Shown here piece after piece: positions 54,919 to 63,447 of a stretch of DNA of 64,000 nucleotides. The stretch's first letter is position 1, and every line of letters begins with the position of its first letter. The DNA comes from Hymenobacter jeongseonensis (lineage in GTDB: Bacteria; Bacteroidota; Bacteroidia; Cytophagales; Hymenobacteraceae): the NCBI RefSeq assembly GCF_015694725.1, contig NZ_JADQDQ010000004.1, positions 1-64,000 on the forward strand. Reading direction: 5' to 3'. The position numbers and the translations under genes are program-made. The notes under the pieces are model-generated. The model was given only the letters and a program-made list of their open reading frames with translations. It made no database searches and was not told where the DNA came from.

Positions 54919-55306
54919 GCTGCGGTGAGATGGTTGAGTGGGAAGCGTGGGGTCAGCAAACGGCGCCTTCTGGATTGTGGCCAAAGCCGCACGAACCCAA
55001 GAGCTGACCCGGACAAATGTAGCCGCAGTTGGCAAGAAACAGTAACCCTAAAATGCCTCTCAATGCACTGAATTCGGGTTTTTGCGACTTGCAAATACAC
55101 TTACGGCACACGCGCCACTCCCGCATAGGGGCGCTGCTGCGCCGTTGGCAATGGTTCGCCGATGCGTGCCCGCATGGTTTAAAAAACACGTAAAAATCGG
55201 CGAGGTGCCAAAATATTGCATTCCGGTTTTCCTGTTCCCACACATAAGTCCCTACGCCGCCGGCACGTCGGCGTTTTCGCCGATGCGCCCGAACCTAAAA
55301 ACGCAA

Positions 55307-55336
55307 AAATCCCCGAGGCGAAGGCCCCGGGGATTT
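55307..55336 (-). terminator. Terminator of the Leu-like tRNA
   Basis: AATCCCCG-GGC paired with GCC-CGGGGATT around a short loop on the minus strand, followed by TTTTTGCGTTTTT. Placement and shape are like the other tRNA terminators of the window. Confidence 0.85.
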
Positions 55337-55337
55337 G

Positions 55338-55413
55338 CTGTAGAGAGAGGACTCGAACCTCTAATTGTACTAGCGAGATAGGCTAGCGCGTCTGCCAGTT
55401 CCGCCACCCCACA
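55338..55413 (-). tRNA. Anomalous Leu-like tRNA (anticodon loop CTATCTC)
   Basis: A 76-nt cloverleaf on the minus strand: acceptor TGTGGGG/CTCTACA, D-arm GCGGAACTGGCAGACGC typical of bacterial tRNA-Leu, anticodon stem CTAGC/GCTAG around CTATCTC, variable loop TACAATT of only 7 bases where tRNA-Leu has a long arm, T-arm AGAGG-TTCGAGT-CCTCT, discriminator G. The naive anticodon is ATC (would read GAT, Asp), and base 37 is T, not purine. A terminator follows and a -7-like TAACTTTA lies upstream, so it may be expressed. It may be a decayed tRNA-Leu or a non-coding tRNA-like RNA. Confidence 0.65.
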
Positions 55414-55620
55414 TTGTTTGCTGATGTAAAGTTAGCTAAACAATTGGGCAGATGAAAGCAAACGCCCAATATTACTTTTGTGTTAATATTCTGTGAATAA
55501 GCATACTCTGTTCAAAAACGTGAGTTGCTTAACCTTGTTTCCTCGCTCTGATTGCTGGAAACGCAGATTCCGAACTTGGAAGCCGCCAATTTATCTTTGA
55601 TAGAATAAATAGCAAAAATA

Positions 55621-56715
55621 GTGAGTGGAAATCTGATGCGCAAAATCATCCATCTGGACATGGATGCATTTTATGCTTCGGTGGAGCAGCGCGACAACCC
55701 TGACTTGCGCGGCCGGCCGGTGGCGGTGGGCAGTGCGCGGGAGCGGGGCGTGGTGGCTGCGGCCAGCTACGAGGCCCGGCAGTATGGGGTGCGCTCGGCC
55801 ATGGCCTCGGCCACGGCGCTGCGCAAATGCCCGGAGCTGGTGTTCGTGCCGCCGCGCTTTCACGTCTACAAGGAGGTGTCGCGGCAGATTCGGGCCATTT
55901 TTGCCGAATATACACCGCTTATCGAGCCCGTTTCCCTGGACGAGGCCTACCTCGACGTGACCCACAACCTCAAGGAACTGGCCTCGGCCACTCAGATTGC
56001 GCGGGAAATCCGGGCCAAAATCCTGGAAGAAACGCAGCTAACGGCCTCGGCGGGCATTTCCTACAATAAATTTCTAGCCAAGCTGGCTTCCGACTACCGC
56101 AAGCCCAACGGGCAGTTTGTGGTGCGGCCCGAGCAGGGCCTGGGCTTTGTGGCCGGCCTGGCAGTGGGTCAGTTTCACGGCGTGGGCCCGGTTACGGCGG
56201 CCAAGATGAACCAATTAGGCATCTTCACCGGCGCCGACTTACGCGAGCAAAGCGCCGAGTTTCTGCAACAGCAGTTCGGCAAGGCCGGGCACTACTATTT
56301 TGCCATTGCCCGCGCCGAGGACCACCGCCCCGTGGTGGCCGACCGCCAGCGCAAATCGGTGGGCTCCGAAACCACCTTCGCCCAGGATTTAACCCATTTT
56401 CCGGACCTGCTGGAGGGGTTGCGTCCGGCCATTGAAGAAGTGTGGGAGTACTGCCAGCGCACCGGCATTCTGGGCCGGACCATCACCCTCAAGGTGAAAT
56501 TTGCAGACTTTCAGCAAATCACGCGCAGCCGCAGCAGCCCGGGACCCATTCCGAGCCAAGCCGTGTTAGAACGGTGCTGTCGGGAGCTGGTCGAGGGCCT
56601 GTTTCCGTTGCCGAAGGGCGTGCGGCTGCTGGGCGTGTCCCTGTCCAACCTCAGCAACGGCCAACCGGCCCCTGGCCCGGCCACTGTTGGTAAGCAGCTC
56701 ACGCTGAGCTTCTGA
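55621..56715 (+). CDS. dinB: DNA polymerase IV (Y family)
   Basis: 364 residues from a GTG; the ATG at 55636 (MRKIIHLDMDAF) is an equally good start. Catalytic motifs: HLDMDAFYASVEQRDNPDL and PVSLDEAYLDVT. GISYNKFLAKLASDYRKPNG and GVGPVTAAKMNQLGI (thumb/HhH) follow, with the little finger at SETTFAQDLTHF. TATCTTTG 22 bases upstream of the GTG fits a -7 box. Error-prone repair polymerase; length is normal. Confidence 0.95.
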   Translation: MSGNLMRKIIHLDMDAFYASVEQRDNPDLRGRPVAVGSARERGVVAAASYEARQYGVRSAMASATALRKCPELVFVPPRFHVYKEVSRQIRAIFAEYTPLIEPVSLDEAYLDVTHNLKELASATQIAREIRAKILEETQLTASAGISYNKFLAKLASDYRKPNGQFVVRPEQGLGFVAGLAVGQFHGVGPVTAAKMNQLGIFTGADLREQSAEFLQQQFGKAGHYYFAIARAEDHRPVVADRQRKSVGSETTFAQDLTHFPDLLEGLRPAIEEVWEYCQRTGILGRTITLKVKFADFQQITRSRSSPGPIPSQAVLERCCRELVEGLFPLPKGVRLLGVSLSNLSNGQPAPGPATVGKQLTLSF

Positions 56716-56921
56716 TTTTTCCCCGGTAGGGGGCTTTTGGCAGCGGAGGAAATGCAACCATCTTTTCCGCAACCTTATCCATTACATTTCGACTTTGGTA
56801 ACAATTATTGGTGCGATTCTGGTTGAGTAGGCGCAGGGCCTGCCCACCTGACCCAGGCCCGGCCACCGCGCGGTTTTCAGCCCAAGCGGCTTCTCTTTCT
56901 CCTCCTCTTTACTTTCTTCGC

Positions 56922-59051
56922 ATGCAAGCTCCTCGATTTAAGGCTGGATTATTTGCTTCGTTGGCCCTGCTGGGGCTGGCTTCGTTTTCGGTGTACCAGG
57001 GCACGCCGCCGCGCGACCAAGTGGTGCTCGGCGTGATGCTGCAAGGCCTCACCGTGGCCCACTACCAGCCCGAAAAACTGGACGACCAGTTTTCGCAGCG
57101 CGTGTTCGACCTCTACCTCAAGCGCGTGGACGTGAACAAGCAGCTGCTGCGCGCCCCCGAAGTAGCGCAGTTGCGGCAGTACCAAACCAAAATCGACGAC
57201 CAGCTCAAGGCCGGTACCCACGAGTTCCTCGACGTGACCAGCCAGCTGCTGAGCAAGCGCACCGTCGAGATTCAGGCCCTGTACCGCGAGCTGCTGGCCA
57301 AACCATTTGATTTCTTGGCGCAGGAAAACTGGGAAACCGACCCCGCCAAGGCCACGTTTGCGGCCAACGCCGCCGACCAGCGCGAGCAGTGGCGCAAGCT
57401 GCTCAAGTACCAGACCCTGGCCCAGCTTTCGGAGCTGATGGACGAAGAAGCCCGCAAAACCGACAAGCCCCTGGCGGCGACCAAAGCCGGCGCGGCCACC
57501 AGCACCACCTCGGCGCTGCCGCGCACGGCTGTGGAGCTGGAGGCCGAAGCCCGCAAGCGCGTGCTGAAGTACTACGACGACTCGTTTGCCGACCAGTTGA
57601 AAAACGATGCCGACGACCGGCTGGCCGTGTTTGCCAACGCCATTGCCAACACCTACGACCCCCACACCGAATACTTCGCGCCCTTGGTGCGCGACAACTT
57701 TGATATTTCCATGACGGGCCGCCTCGAAGGCACGGGCGCTCTGCTGCAGGAAGACGATGGCCTGTTGAAAGTAACGGACATTGTGGCCGGTTCGGCTTCC
57801 TTCCGGCAGGGCGAACTGAAAGTGGGCGACGTAATTCTGCGCGTGGCCCAGGGTGCGGCCGAGCCGGTGAGCGTGGAAGGCATGCGCTTTGAGAAGGCCG
57901 TGAAGCTCATTCGCGGCCCCAAGGGCACCGAAGTGCGCCTAACCGTGCGCAAGCCCGATGGCGCCACCATCGTCATTCCCATCATCCGCGACGTGGTGGT
58001 GATTGAGGAAACCTACGCGCAGTCGGCCGTGATTAAGCGCGGCGGCCGCAACTACGGCTACATCCACCTGCCCGGCTTCTACGCCGATTTCGCGGGCAAG
58101 GGCGGCCGCAGCAGCGCCACCGACGTCAAAGCCGAACTGGCCAAACTCAAGAAGGAAAACGTGGCCGGCGTCATTCTCGACCTCCGCTACAACGGCGGTG
58201 GCTCCCTGCAGGACGCCGTGGAAATGGGCGGCCTCTTTGTGCCCACCGGCCCCATGGTGCAAGTGAAAACCGGCCGCGGCAAGGCCCAGCCGCTGGCCGA
58301 CAAAGACCCCCAGGTGCAATACGGCGGCCCGCTGGTGGTGCTCGTGAACAAATACAGCGCCTCAGCCTCCGAGATTTTGGCCGCGGCCATGCAGGACTAC
58401 CGCCGCGCAATTGTGATGGGCAGCACCACCTACGGCAAGGGCACGGTGCAGCAGGTGTTCGACCTGGACAACGCCGTGACCCCCGAAGTAAAAGCCCTGA
58501 CGCCCCTCGGCTCGCTCAAGCTCACGGTGCAGAAATTTTACCGCGTGAACGGGGGCTCTACTCAGTTCAAGGGTGTAGTGCCCGACATCACGCTGCCCGA
58601 TGCCCTCACTTCCTACGCCAAAGGCGAGCAGGAAACGGACTACCCGCTGCAGTGGGACGAAATCGCGCCTGCCACGTACCAGCCCACCAACACGCTGGCG
58701 GCCGTGGAGAAGCTGCGCACCGCCAGCGCCGCGCGGGTAGCCGCCAGCCCCGGTTTCCGCCTCATTACCGAAGCGGCAGACCGCGCCACCGAGCGCCGCA
58801 AGCAAACCAACCTCTCGCTCAACCTGGCCGCTTACCGCGCCATTCAGCAGCAGGCCCGTGTCATCAACAAGCAGCAGACGGCCGCCCAGAATGCTCTGCC
58901 TTCGCTTGAAGTGGCCCAGCTCTCGGCCGATGCCGGCACCGTGGTTGGCAGCGATTCGACAGCTGCCAAGCGCATTGCCCGCTTCCTGAAACCCTTGCGC
59001 AAAGACGCCGCCCTGGCCGAAGCCGTGGCCGTAATTGGCGATGAGCTGTAA
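56922..59051 (+). CDS. Tail-specific (C-terminal processing) protease, S41
   Basis: 709 residues from MQAPRFKAGLFASLALLGLA, a signal peptide or anchor; the earlier ATG is rejected. It is long like Prc. A large N-terminal helical region (EKLDDQFSQRVFDLYLKRVD) precedes a PDZ domain (LLKVTDIVAGSASFRQGELK) and the S41 core: ILDLRYNGGGSLQDAVEMGG, VVLVNKYSASASEILAAAMQ (catalytic Ser in SASASE) and GSTTYGKGTVQQVFD (Lys). The enzyme trims periplasmic proteins from the C-terminus. Two terminators follow. Confidence 0.93.
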   Translation: MQAPRFKAGLFASLALLGLASFSVYQGTPPRDQVVLGVMLQGLTVAHYQPEKLDDQFSQRVFDLYLKRVDVNKQLLRAPEVAQLRQYQTKIDDQLKAGTHEFLDVTSQLLSKRTVEIQALYRELLAKPFDFLAQENWETDPAKATFAANAADQREQWRKLLKYQTLAQLSELMDEEARKTDKPLAATKAGAATSTTSALPRTAVELEAEARKRVLKYYDDSFADQLKNDADDRLAVFANAIANTYDPHTEYFAPLVRDNFDISMTGRLEGTGALLQEDDGLLKVTDIVAGSASFRQGELKVGDVILRVAQGAAEPVSVEGMRFEKAVKLIRGPKGTEVRLTVRKPDGATIVIPIIRDVVVIEETYAQSAVIKRGGRNYGYIHLPGFYADFAGKGGRSSATDVKAELAKLKKENVAGVILDLRYNGGGSLQDAVEMGGLFVPTGPMVQVKTGRGKAQPLADKDPQVQYGGPLVVLVNKYSASASEILAAAMQDYRRAIVMGSTTYGKGTVQQVFDLDNAVTPEVKALTPLGSLKLTVQKFYRVNGGSTQFKGVVPDITLPDALTSYAKGEQETDYPLQWDEIAPATYQPTNTLAAVEKLRTASAARVAASPGFRLITEAADRATERRKQTNLSLNLAAYRAIQQQARVINKQQTAAQNALPSLEVAQLSADAGTVVGSDSTAAKRIARFLKPLRKDAALAEAVAVIGDEL

Positions 59052-59087
59052 AGGCTGAGTTTTAGAATATCGGGACTACTTCCCGTT

Positions 59088-59124
59088 AAAAAGCCCCGTC
59101 GCCAGCAAGCGACGGGGCTTTTTT
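59088..59124 (+). terminator. Terminator of the S41 protease
   Basis: AAAAAGCCCCGTCGC-CAGCAA-GCGACGGGGCTTTTTT. Confidence 0.93.
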
Positions 59125-59183
59125 AATGTTGCGCACTGATTTGTGTGCGTGTATTTGTGCAAAGGCTAAAAGCTAAAACCACG

Positions 59184-59208
59184 GTCATGCTGAGCGCAGT
59201 CGAAGCCT
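59184..59208. repeat. Half copy of the REP-like family
   Basis: GTCATGCTGAGCGCAGTCGA appears without a matching right arm. Confidence 0.6.
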
Positions 59209-59273
59209 GACTACTTGAAGAAGCGACCGAATGGAGAAGTAGTGTTCTTGTTCATGAGTGCTTATTTAGATTT

Positions 59274-59309
59274 AGCCCCTGAAAAAGCATGATATAACAG
59301 GGGCTTTTT
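59274..59309 (+). terminator. Second terminator-like hairpin
   Basis: AGCCCCTG-(16 bases)-CAGGGGCT followed by TTTT; no gene between it and the S41 terminator. Confidence 0.65.
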
Positions 59310-59383
59310 GCCGCTGATAAATCATCAGAATCTAATCTGCGTATAAACCTGACCAATCCCAGTGATGTGTTTACTTTCGCCGC

Positions 59384-62300
59384 ATGCCCGAATCTACCGC
59401 CGACGCCGCGTCTATTCCTGCTGACCTAAGCAGCGCCTTTCCGCCGGATGACTTGTTGCGGGGAATGCTGGAAACCTCGCTCACCGGCGTGGGGCTTTAT
59501 ACCCCTGTGCGGGCGCCCGGGGGAGAAATCGTTGATTTTACCATCGATTATTTCAATCCGGTGGCCCAGCAGGTACTCCACCAGCCGGCGCGCCCGGCTG
59601 GAACGTACCTGGAACATTTCCCCCACACGCGGGAAACGGGGGTATTTGACTTTCACTGCCGGGCGTGTGAGACGGACGAGGTGACGCACTTGAAGGTTAA
59701 CTACCAGGGCGACGGCCTCGACAACTACTTTCACCTATCGGCCCGGCGGGTGGGCCAGGGGCTGCTGGTGAGCTTCAGCGACACCGCCGACCATAGCCGC
59801 ACGGCCGTAGAAGTGGCCTTGCGCGAAAGCCAGGTCCGGGAACGCGCCGCGCTGGCCGAAGCCGAGCGCCAGCGTGCGGCTCTGTACGAAACCTTCATGC
59901 AGGCGCCGGCCATGATTTGCATATTCGCCGGCCCCGAACACGTATTTGAGTTGGTGAACCCGCACTACCAGCAGCTGGTGGGCAACCGGCCGCTGCTCGG
60001 GCGGCCCATTCGCGAGGCCATGCCCGAGTTGACTGGTCAACCAATTTTTGGCCTGCTCGACCAAGTGTTCCGCACCGGCGAAACATTCCGGGCCAACGAG
60101 ATGCTCGTGCAGCTCGACCACGAGAATGCCGGAATTAAGGAGCTGGAAAAGCGCTACTACAACTTCATTTACCAGGCCCGGCGCCATGCCAGCGGCGCCG
60201 TCGATGGCATCATCGTGTTTGCCTATGAAGTGACCGAACAGGTGCGCGCCCGGCAACTGGTGGCCGAAAGCAAGCAGGCGCTGATTGGCGTGAACGAAGA
60301 GCTGGCCGCCGCCAACGAGGAACTGCAAGCCGCTAACGAGGAGATTCGGGCCAACAACGACGACCTATTCACTGCCCAACTGACCTTGCGGGAACTCAAC
60401 GGCGAGTTGGAGGCGCGGGTGGCCGACCGCACTGCCCGGCTGCTGCGCGCCCAGAGCGAAGCCGAGAAGCAACGGGCCCGCCTCGAACGGTTTTTTATGC
60501 AGGCCCCGGCCGCCATTTGCATTCTCGACGGGCCCGACCTGCGCTTTGAGCTCGTGAACCCTTCGTACCAGGCGCTTTTTCCCGGGCGTTTGCTGAATGG
60601 CCGGCCCATTCGGAAGGCCCTGCCCGAGCTTGCCGACCACGCCGTGTTACAGACCTTTCAGCAGGTGTACGAAACGGGCCAAACCCACCAAGAGCTGGGC
60701 ATGCTCATTCCCATTGCCCGCCCCGCCGATGGGGAGTTGGAAGACCGGTACTTCAACTACATTCAGCAGGCCCGCTACGACGAGGACGGCCGGATTGACG
60801 GCATCATGGTGTTTGCCTTCGAAGTAACCGAGCAGGTGCGGGCCAGCCGCCACAACGAGACCCTGCAGGCCGAAGCCCTGGAAGCTGCCGAGCAACTGGT
60901 GCGCCAGCGCGAAACCCTGCAGCAAGTGTTTGAGCAAACCCCGGCGTTGGTTTTCATCGCTCGCGGCCCCGAGCACTTTATTGAGTACGTGAATCCGGCA
61001 TACCAATCCTTGTTTCCGGGACGGGTGCTGAAGGGCCAGCCCACGGCCGTGGCTATTCCGGAGGCGGTCGAACACGGGTTTATCGCCCTGCTGGACCACG
61101 TGTACACCACCAGTACGCCGTACTTCGGCAACGAAGTGCTGACCGGTACCCACGACACTGCGGGCAAATCAAAACCCCGCTACCTGAACTTCACCTACCA
61201 AGCGTACCAGGAAAACGGGGTGACGGTGGGCGTGTCCTCGTTTGCCTTCGACGTGACCGAGCAGGTGCAGGCCCGCCAGCAAGCCGCGTCCTTGCAACAG
61301 GAAGTGGCCCGACGCGATGCCCAACTACAGGACCTATTTGAGCAAGCGCCCGTGGCCATTGCCGTGGTGCGGGGCCCGGAATTAATTGTTGAGCTCGCCA
61401 ACCCCGTGGCCTGCGAGCTGTGGGGCCTGGCGCCCGCCGAGGTGCTGGGCAAGCCCCTGGAAGCCGTGATTCCGGAGCTGGAAGGCCAGCGCTACGACCT
61501 GCTGCTGCGACAAGTGATGCGGACCGGCGAAACCTACAGCGCCCAAGAGCAGCCCACGCAATTGCGCCGCAATGGTCAAATCGAAACCGTTTACCTCAAT
61601 CTGGTATACCAGGCTTTGCGCGAAACCAACGGAGAAATTTCCGGCGTGGCCTCCGTCGTGACCGATGTGAGCGAGCAGGTGGCCGCGCGCGAAATGCTGG
61701 CCCGGGCCAACGCCGAGCTGGTGGCCGCCAACCAGGCCGTGGGCCTCCGCAACGACGAACTGGCCACCGCCAACCAACAGTTGCTGCGCACCAATCAAGA
61801 CTTGGACAACTTCGTGTACGCCGCCTCGCACGACCTCAAGCAGCCCGTCAACAACCTGGCGGGCCTTGTGGCGGAAGTGCGGCTGGCGGCAGTTTTCAAC
61901 GACCCCGAGGAGGAAAGTATGCTCGTGCCCATGGTGGACGACGCCCTGCGCCAACTCTCCACCACCATCGACGACCTGGCCGCCGTGGGCCAGGCACAGC
62001 GCCTGCCCGACCTGCCCGCCGAAACTGTGCCCTTGGACGAGCTGACCCAGGAAGTGCTGCAAACCCTGCAGCCCCAGGTGCAAGCCGCCCGGGCCCGCGT
62101 CACCACCGATTTTGCGGCCCGTCCCACCATCACCTACGCCCGCGCCAACCTGCGCACCATCCTGCTCAACCTACTCAGCAACGCCCTCAAGTACGCCGAC
62201 CCCGCCCGGCCCGCCCGTGTGCACCTGTCGCTGTGGGTGGCCGAAGGCCGCCCCGTGCTGTTAATAGAAGACAACGGCCTGGGATTCGACGTGCAGCGCC

Positions 62301-62461
62301 ACCGCGGCGAGCTGTTTCACCTTTTCCGCCGCTTCCACGACCACACCGAGGGCACGGGCGTGGGCCTCTACCTCGTCAACCGCATCGTGCAAGGCAACGG
62401 CGGCCGCATTGAGGTAGAGAGCGAAGTAGGAGAGGGTACGACGTTTCGGGTGTTTTTGTAG
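59384..62461 (+). CDS. Multi-PAS sensor histidine kinase
   Basis: 1025 residues, no clear membrane segment. At least four PAS domains repeat the pattern 'PAMICIFAGPEHVFELVNP' (about 25-140, 165-290, 350-480, 500-620, 640-760; five by count). Coiled linkers include ELAAANEELQAANEEIRANN and LNGELEARVADRT. The HisKA region is FVYAASHDLKQPVNNLAGLV with the phosphoacceptor His; the ATPase domain has LNLLSNALKYADPARPARVH, IEDNGLGFDVQRH and GTGVGLYLVNRIVQGNGG. No response regulator is adjacent. TACTTTCG, a near -7 match, precedes the start. The signal is unknown; the N-terminal PAS may bind a cofactor. Confidence 0.93.
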   Translation: MPESTADAASIPADLSSAFPPDDLLRGMLETSLTGVGLYTPVRAPGGEIVDFTIDYFNPVAQQVLHQPARPAGTYLEHFPHTRETGVFDFHCRACETDEVTHLKVNYQGDGLDNYFHLSARRVGQGLLVSFSDTADHSRTAVEVALRESQVRERAALAEAERQRAALYETFMQAPAMICIFAGPEHVFELVNPHYQQLVGNRPLLGRPIREAMPELTGQPIFGLLDQVFRTGETFRANEMLVQLDHENAGIKELEKRYYNFIYQARRHASGAVDGIIVFAYEVTEQVRARQLVAESKQALIGVNEELAAANEELQAANEEIRANNDDLFTAQLTLRELNGELEARVADRTARLLRAQSEAEKQRARLERFFMQAPAAICILDGPDLRFELVNPSYQALFPGRLLNGRPIRKALPELADHAVLQTFQQVYETGQTHQELGMLIPIARPADGELEDRYFNYIQQARYDEDGRIDGIMVFAFEVTEQVRASRHNETLQAEALEAAEQLVRQRETLQQVFEQTPALVFIARGPEHFIEYVNPAYQSLFPGRVLKGQPTAVAIPEAVEHGFIALLDHVYTTSTPYFGNEVLTGTHDTAGKSKPRYLNFTYQAYQENGVTVGVSSFAFDVTEQVQARQQAASLQQEVARRDAQLQDLFEQAPVAIAVVRGPELIVELANPVACELWGLAPAEVLGKPLEAVIPELEGQRYDLLLRQVMRTGETYSAQEQPTQLRRNGQIETVYLNLVYQALRETNGEISGVASVVTDVSEQVAAREMLARANAELVAANQAVGLRNDELATANQQLLRTNQDLDNFVYAASHDLKQPVNNLAGLVAEVRLAAVFNDPEEESMLVPMVDDALRQLSTTIDDLAAVGQAQRLPDLPAETVPLDELTQEVLQTLQPQVQAARARVTTDFAARPTITYARANLRTILLNLLSNALKYADPARPARVHLSLWVAEGRPVLLIEDNGLGFDVQRHRGELFHLFRRFHDHTEGTGVGLYLVNRIVQGNGGRIEVESEVGEGTTFRVFL

Positions 62462-62497
62462 CGCTGCTGGGTATTCCTAAATAGCGACTATTAGATG

Positions 62498-62537
62498 CAA
62501 AAAGGCCCCGTTGCTATTGAGCAACGGGGCCTTTTTA
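62498..62537 (+). terminator. Terminator of the PAS kinase
   Basis: AAAAAGGCCCCGTTGCT-ATTG-AGCAACGGGGCCTTTTT. Confidence 0.93.
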
Positions 62538-62599
62538 ATTAATACACCACTTTAAAATAATTTAAGTAGTTCCTTCTGATGAGAATGAATTAAAATCCC

Positions 62600-62632
62600 A
62601 CCATGCTGGGCTTGTCGAAGCAACTCAGCATA
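62600..62632. repeat. Degenerate REP-like half copy
   Basis: CATGCTGGGCTTGTCGAAGC then AACTCAGCATAG, a shortened and mutated member of the hairpin family. Confidence 0.5.
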
Positions 62633-62669
62633 GCAAAACCAATGATTCTATCTAATGCCAGATAGATTT

Positions 62670-63008
62670 TTATAAACCCGCCTTGCCTTTTATTTCAACC
62701 CTTTCTTGCACTTTTTGGCCGCAGAAGGGACAATAGATTACTGCTTGGTCAAAATATCCAGAGCCTGCTTCAGAATTTACGTACCCGACCGTCAAATACA
62801 AGACATTGTTTTTCTCAATCCTAAAAAACGAATTATGGACTTTACTTGGGTCCATGGCATCTTTCAAATCTTTGCAACAAGTCCCAAATTCGCCGGTAAC
62901 TACAATTGATTTTTCCATAGTGGGCACGTTTTCTTTTTGGGAGTTAGAAGTACAGGAAAGTAATAATGTAGAAAAGCTGGCAACGAGAATGAATGTAGAC
63001 TTTTGCAT
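62670..63008 (-). CDS. Small putative lipoprotein with a CxxC site
   Basis: 112 residues. MQKSTFILVASFSTLLLSC is a lipoprotein signal. The mature part contains GTCCKDLKDAMD and YCPFCGQKVQERVEI; the CPFCG pair could bind zinc or form a disulfide, but with GTCC nearby a four-Cys metal site is also possible. The gene is strikingly AT-rich compared with its neighbours, so recent transfer is likely. Function unknown. Confidence 0.7.
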   Translation of the reverse strand: MQKSTFILVASFSTLLLSCTSNSQKENVPTMEKSIVVTGEFGTCCKDLKDAMDPSKVHNSFFRIEKNNVLYLTVGYVNSEAGSGYFDQAVIYCPFCGQKVQERVEIKGKAGL

Positions 63009-63064
63009 TAATTAAAAATTTGATTTAAGAGCGTGTTATTGATACTATAAAAATATCTTCCACA

Positions 63065-63160
63065 ACGTCATGCTGAGCGCAGCCGAAGCATCTCTACTGC
63101 GCAATTAATTCCATCGGCTGCAACGAAGCGGGAGAGATGCTTCGACAAGCTCAGCATGAC
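63065..63160. repeat. REP-like hairpin 9
   Basis: ACGTCATGCTGAGCGCAGCC opens the left arm and TTCGACAAGCTCAGCATGAC ends the right arm. Inner parts differ (CTCTACTGCG against CGGGAGAG), as in other hybrids. Bases 63009-63447 carry no other gene; the promoter for the HAD gene must be at the right. Confidence 0.8.
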
Positions 63161-63447
63161 CCGGGAATTAAACTTCCAAACTTCATCCAATCGTACCATT
63201 GATAGCTTCATCACCGCTATCAAAGCTCCTTGCAGCAACGGCTATTAATTCGAAGGTAGTCCAATGGCTGCTACTTCAGCTGCTCTGTTTATCCATTGCT
63301 CTTTCGGAGTTGCACGCCGAAAGCACGAATCATTGAGGTCTGACCCCTGCGGCCAAGCCATTTTTGCGCCCAAACCAACCGACATTCGCGCCGCCTGCCG
63401 ACCTTTGCCGGATATACCATCCGGCCGCTACGGCGCGCCTTGCTCGC

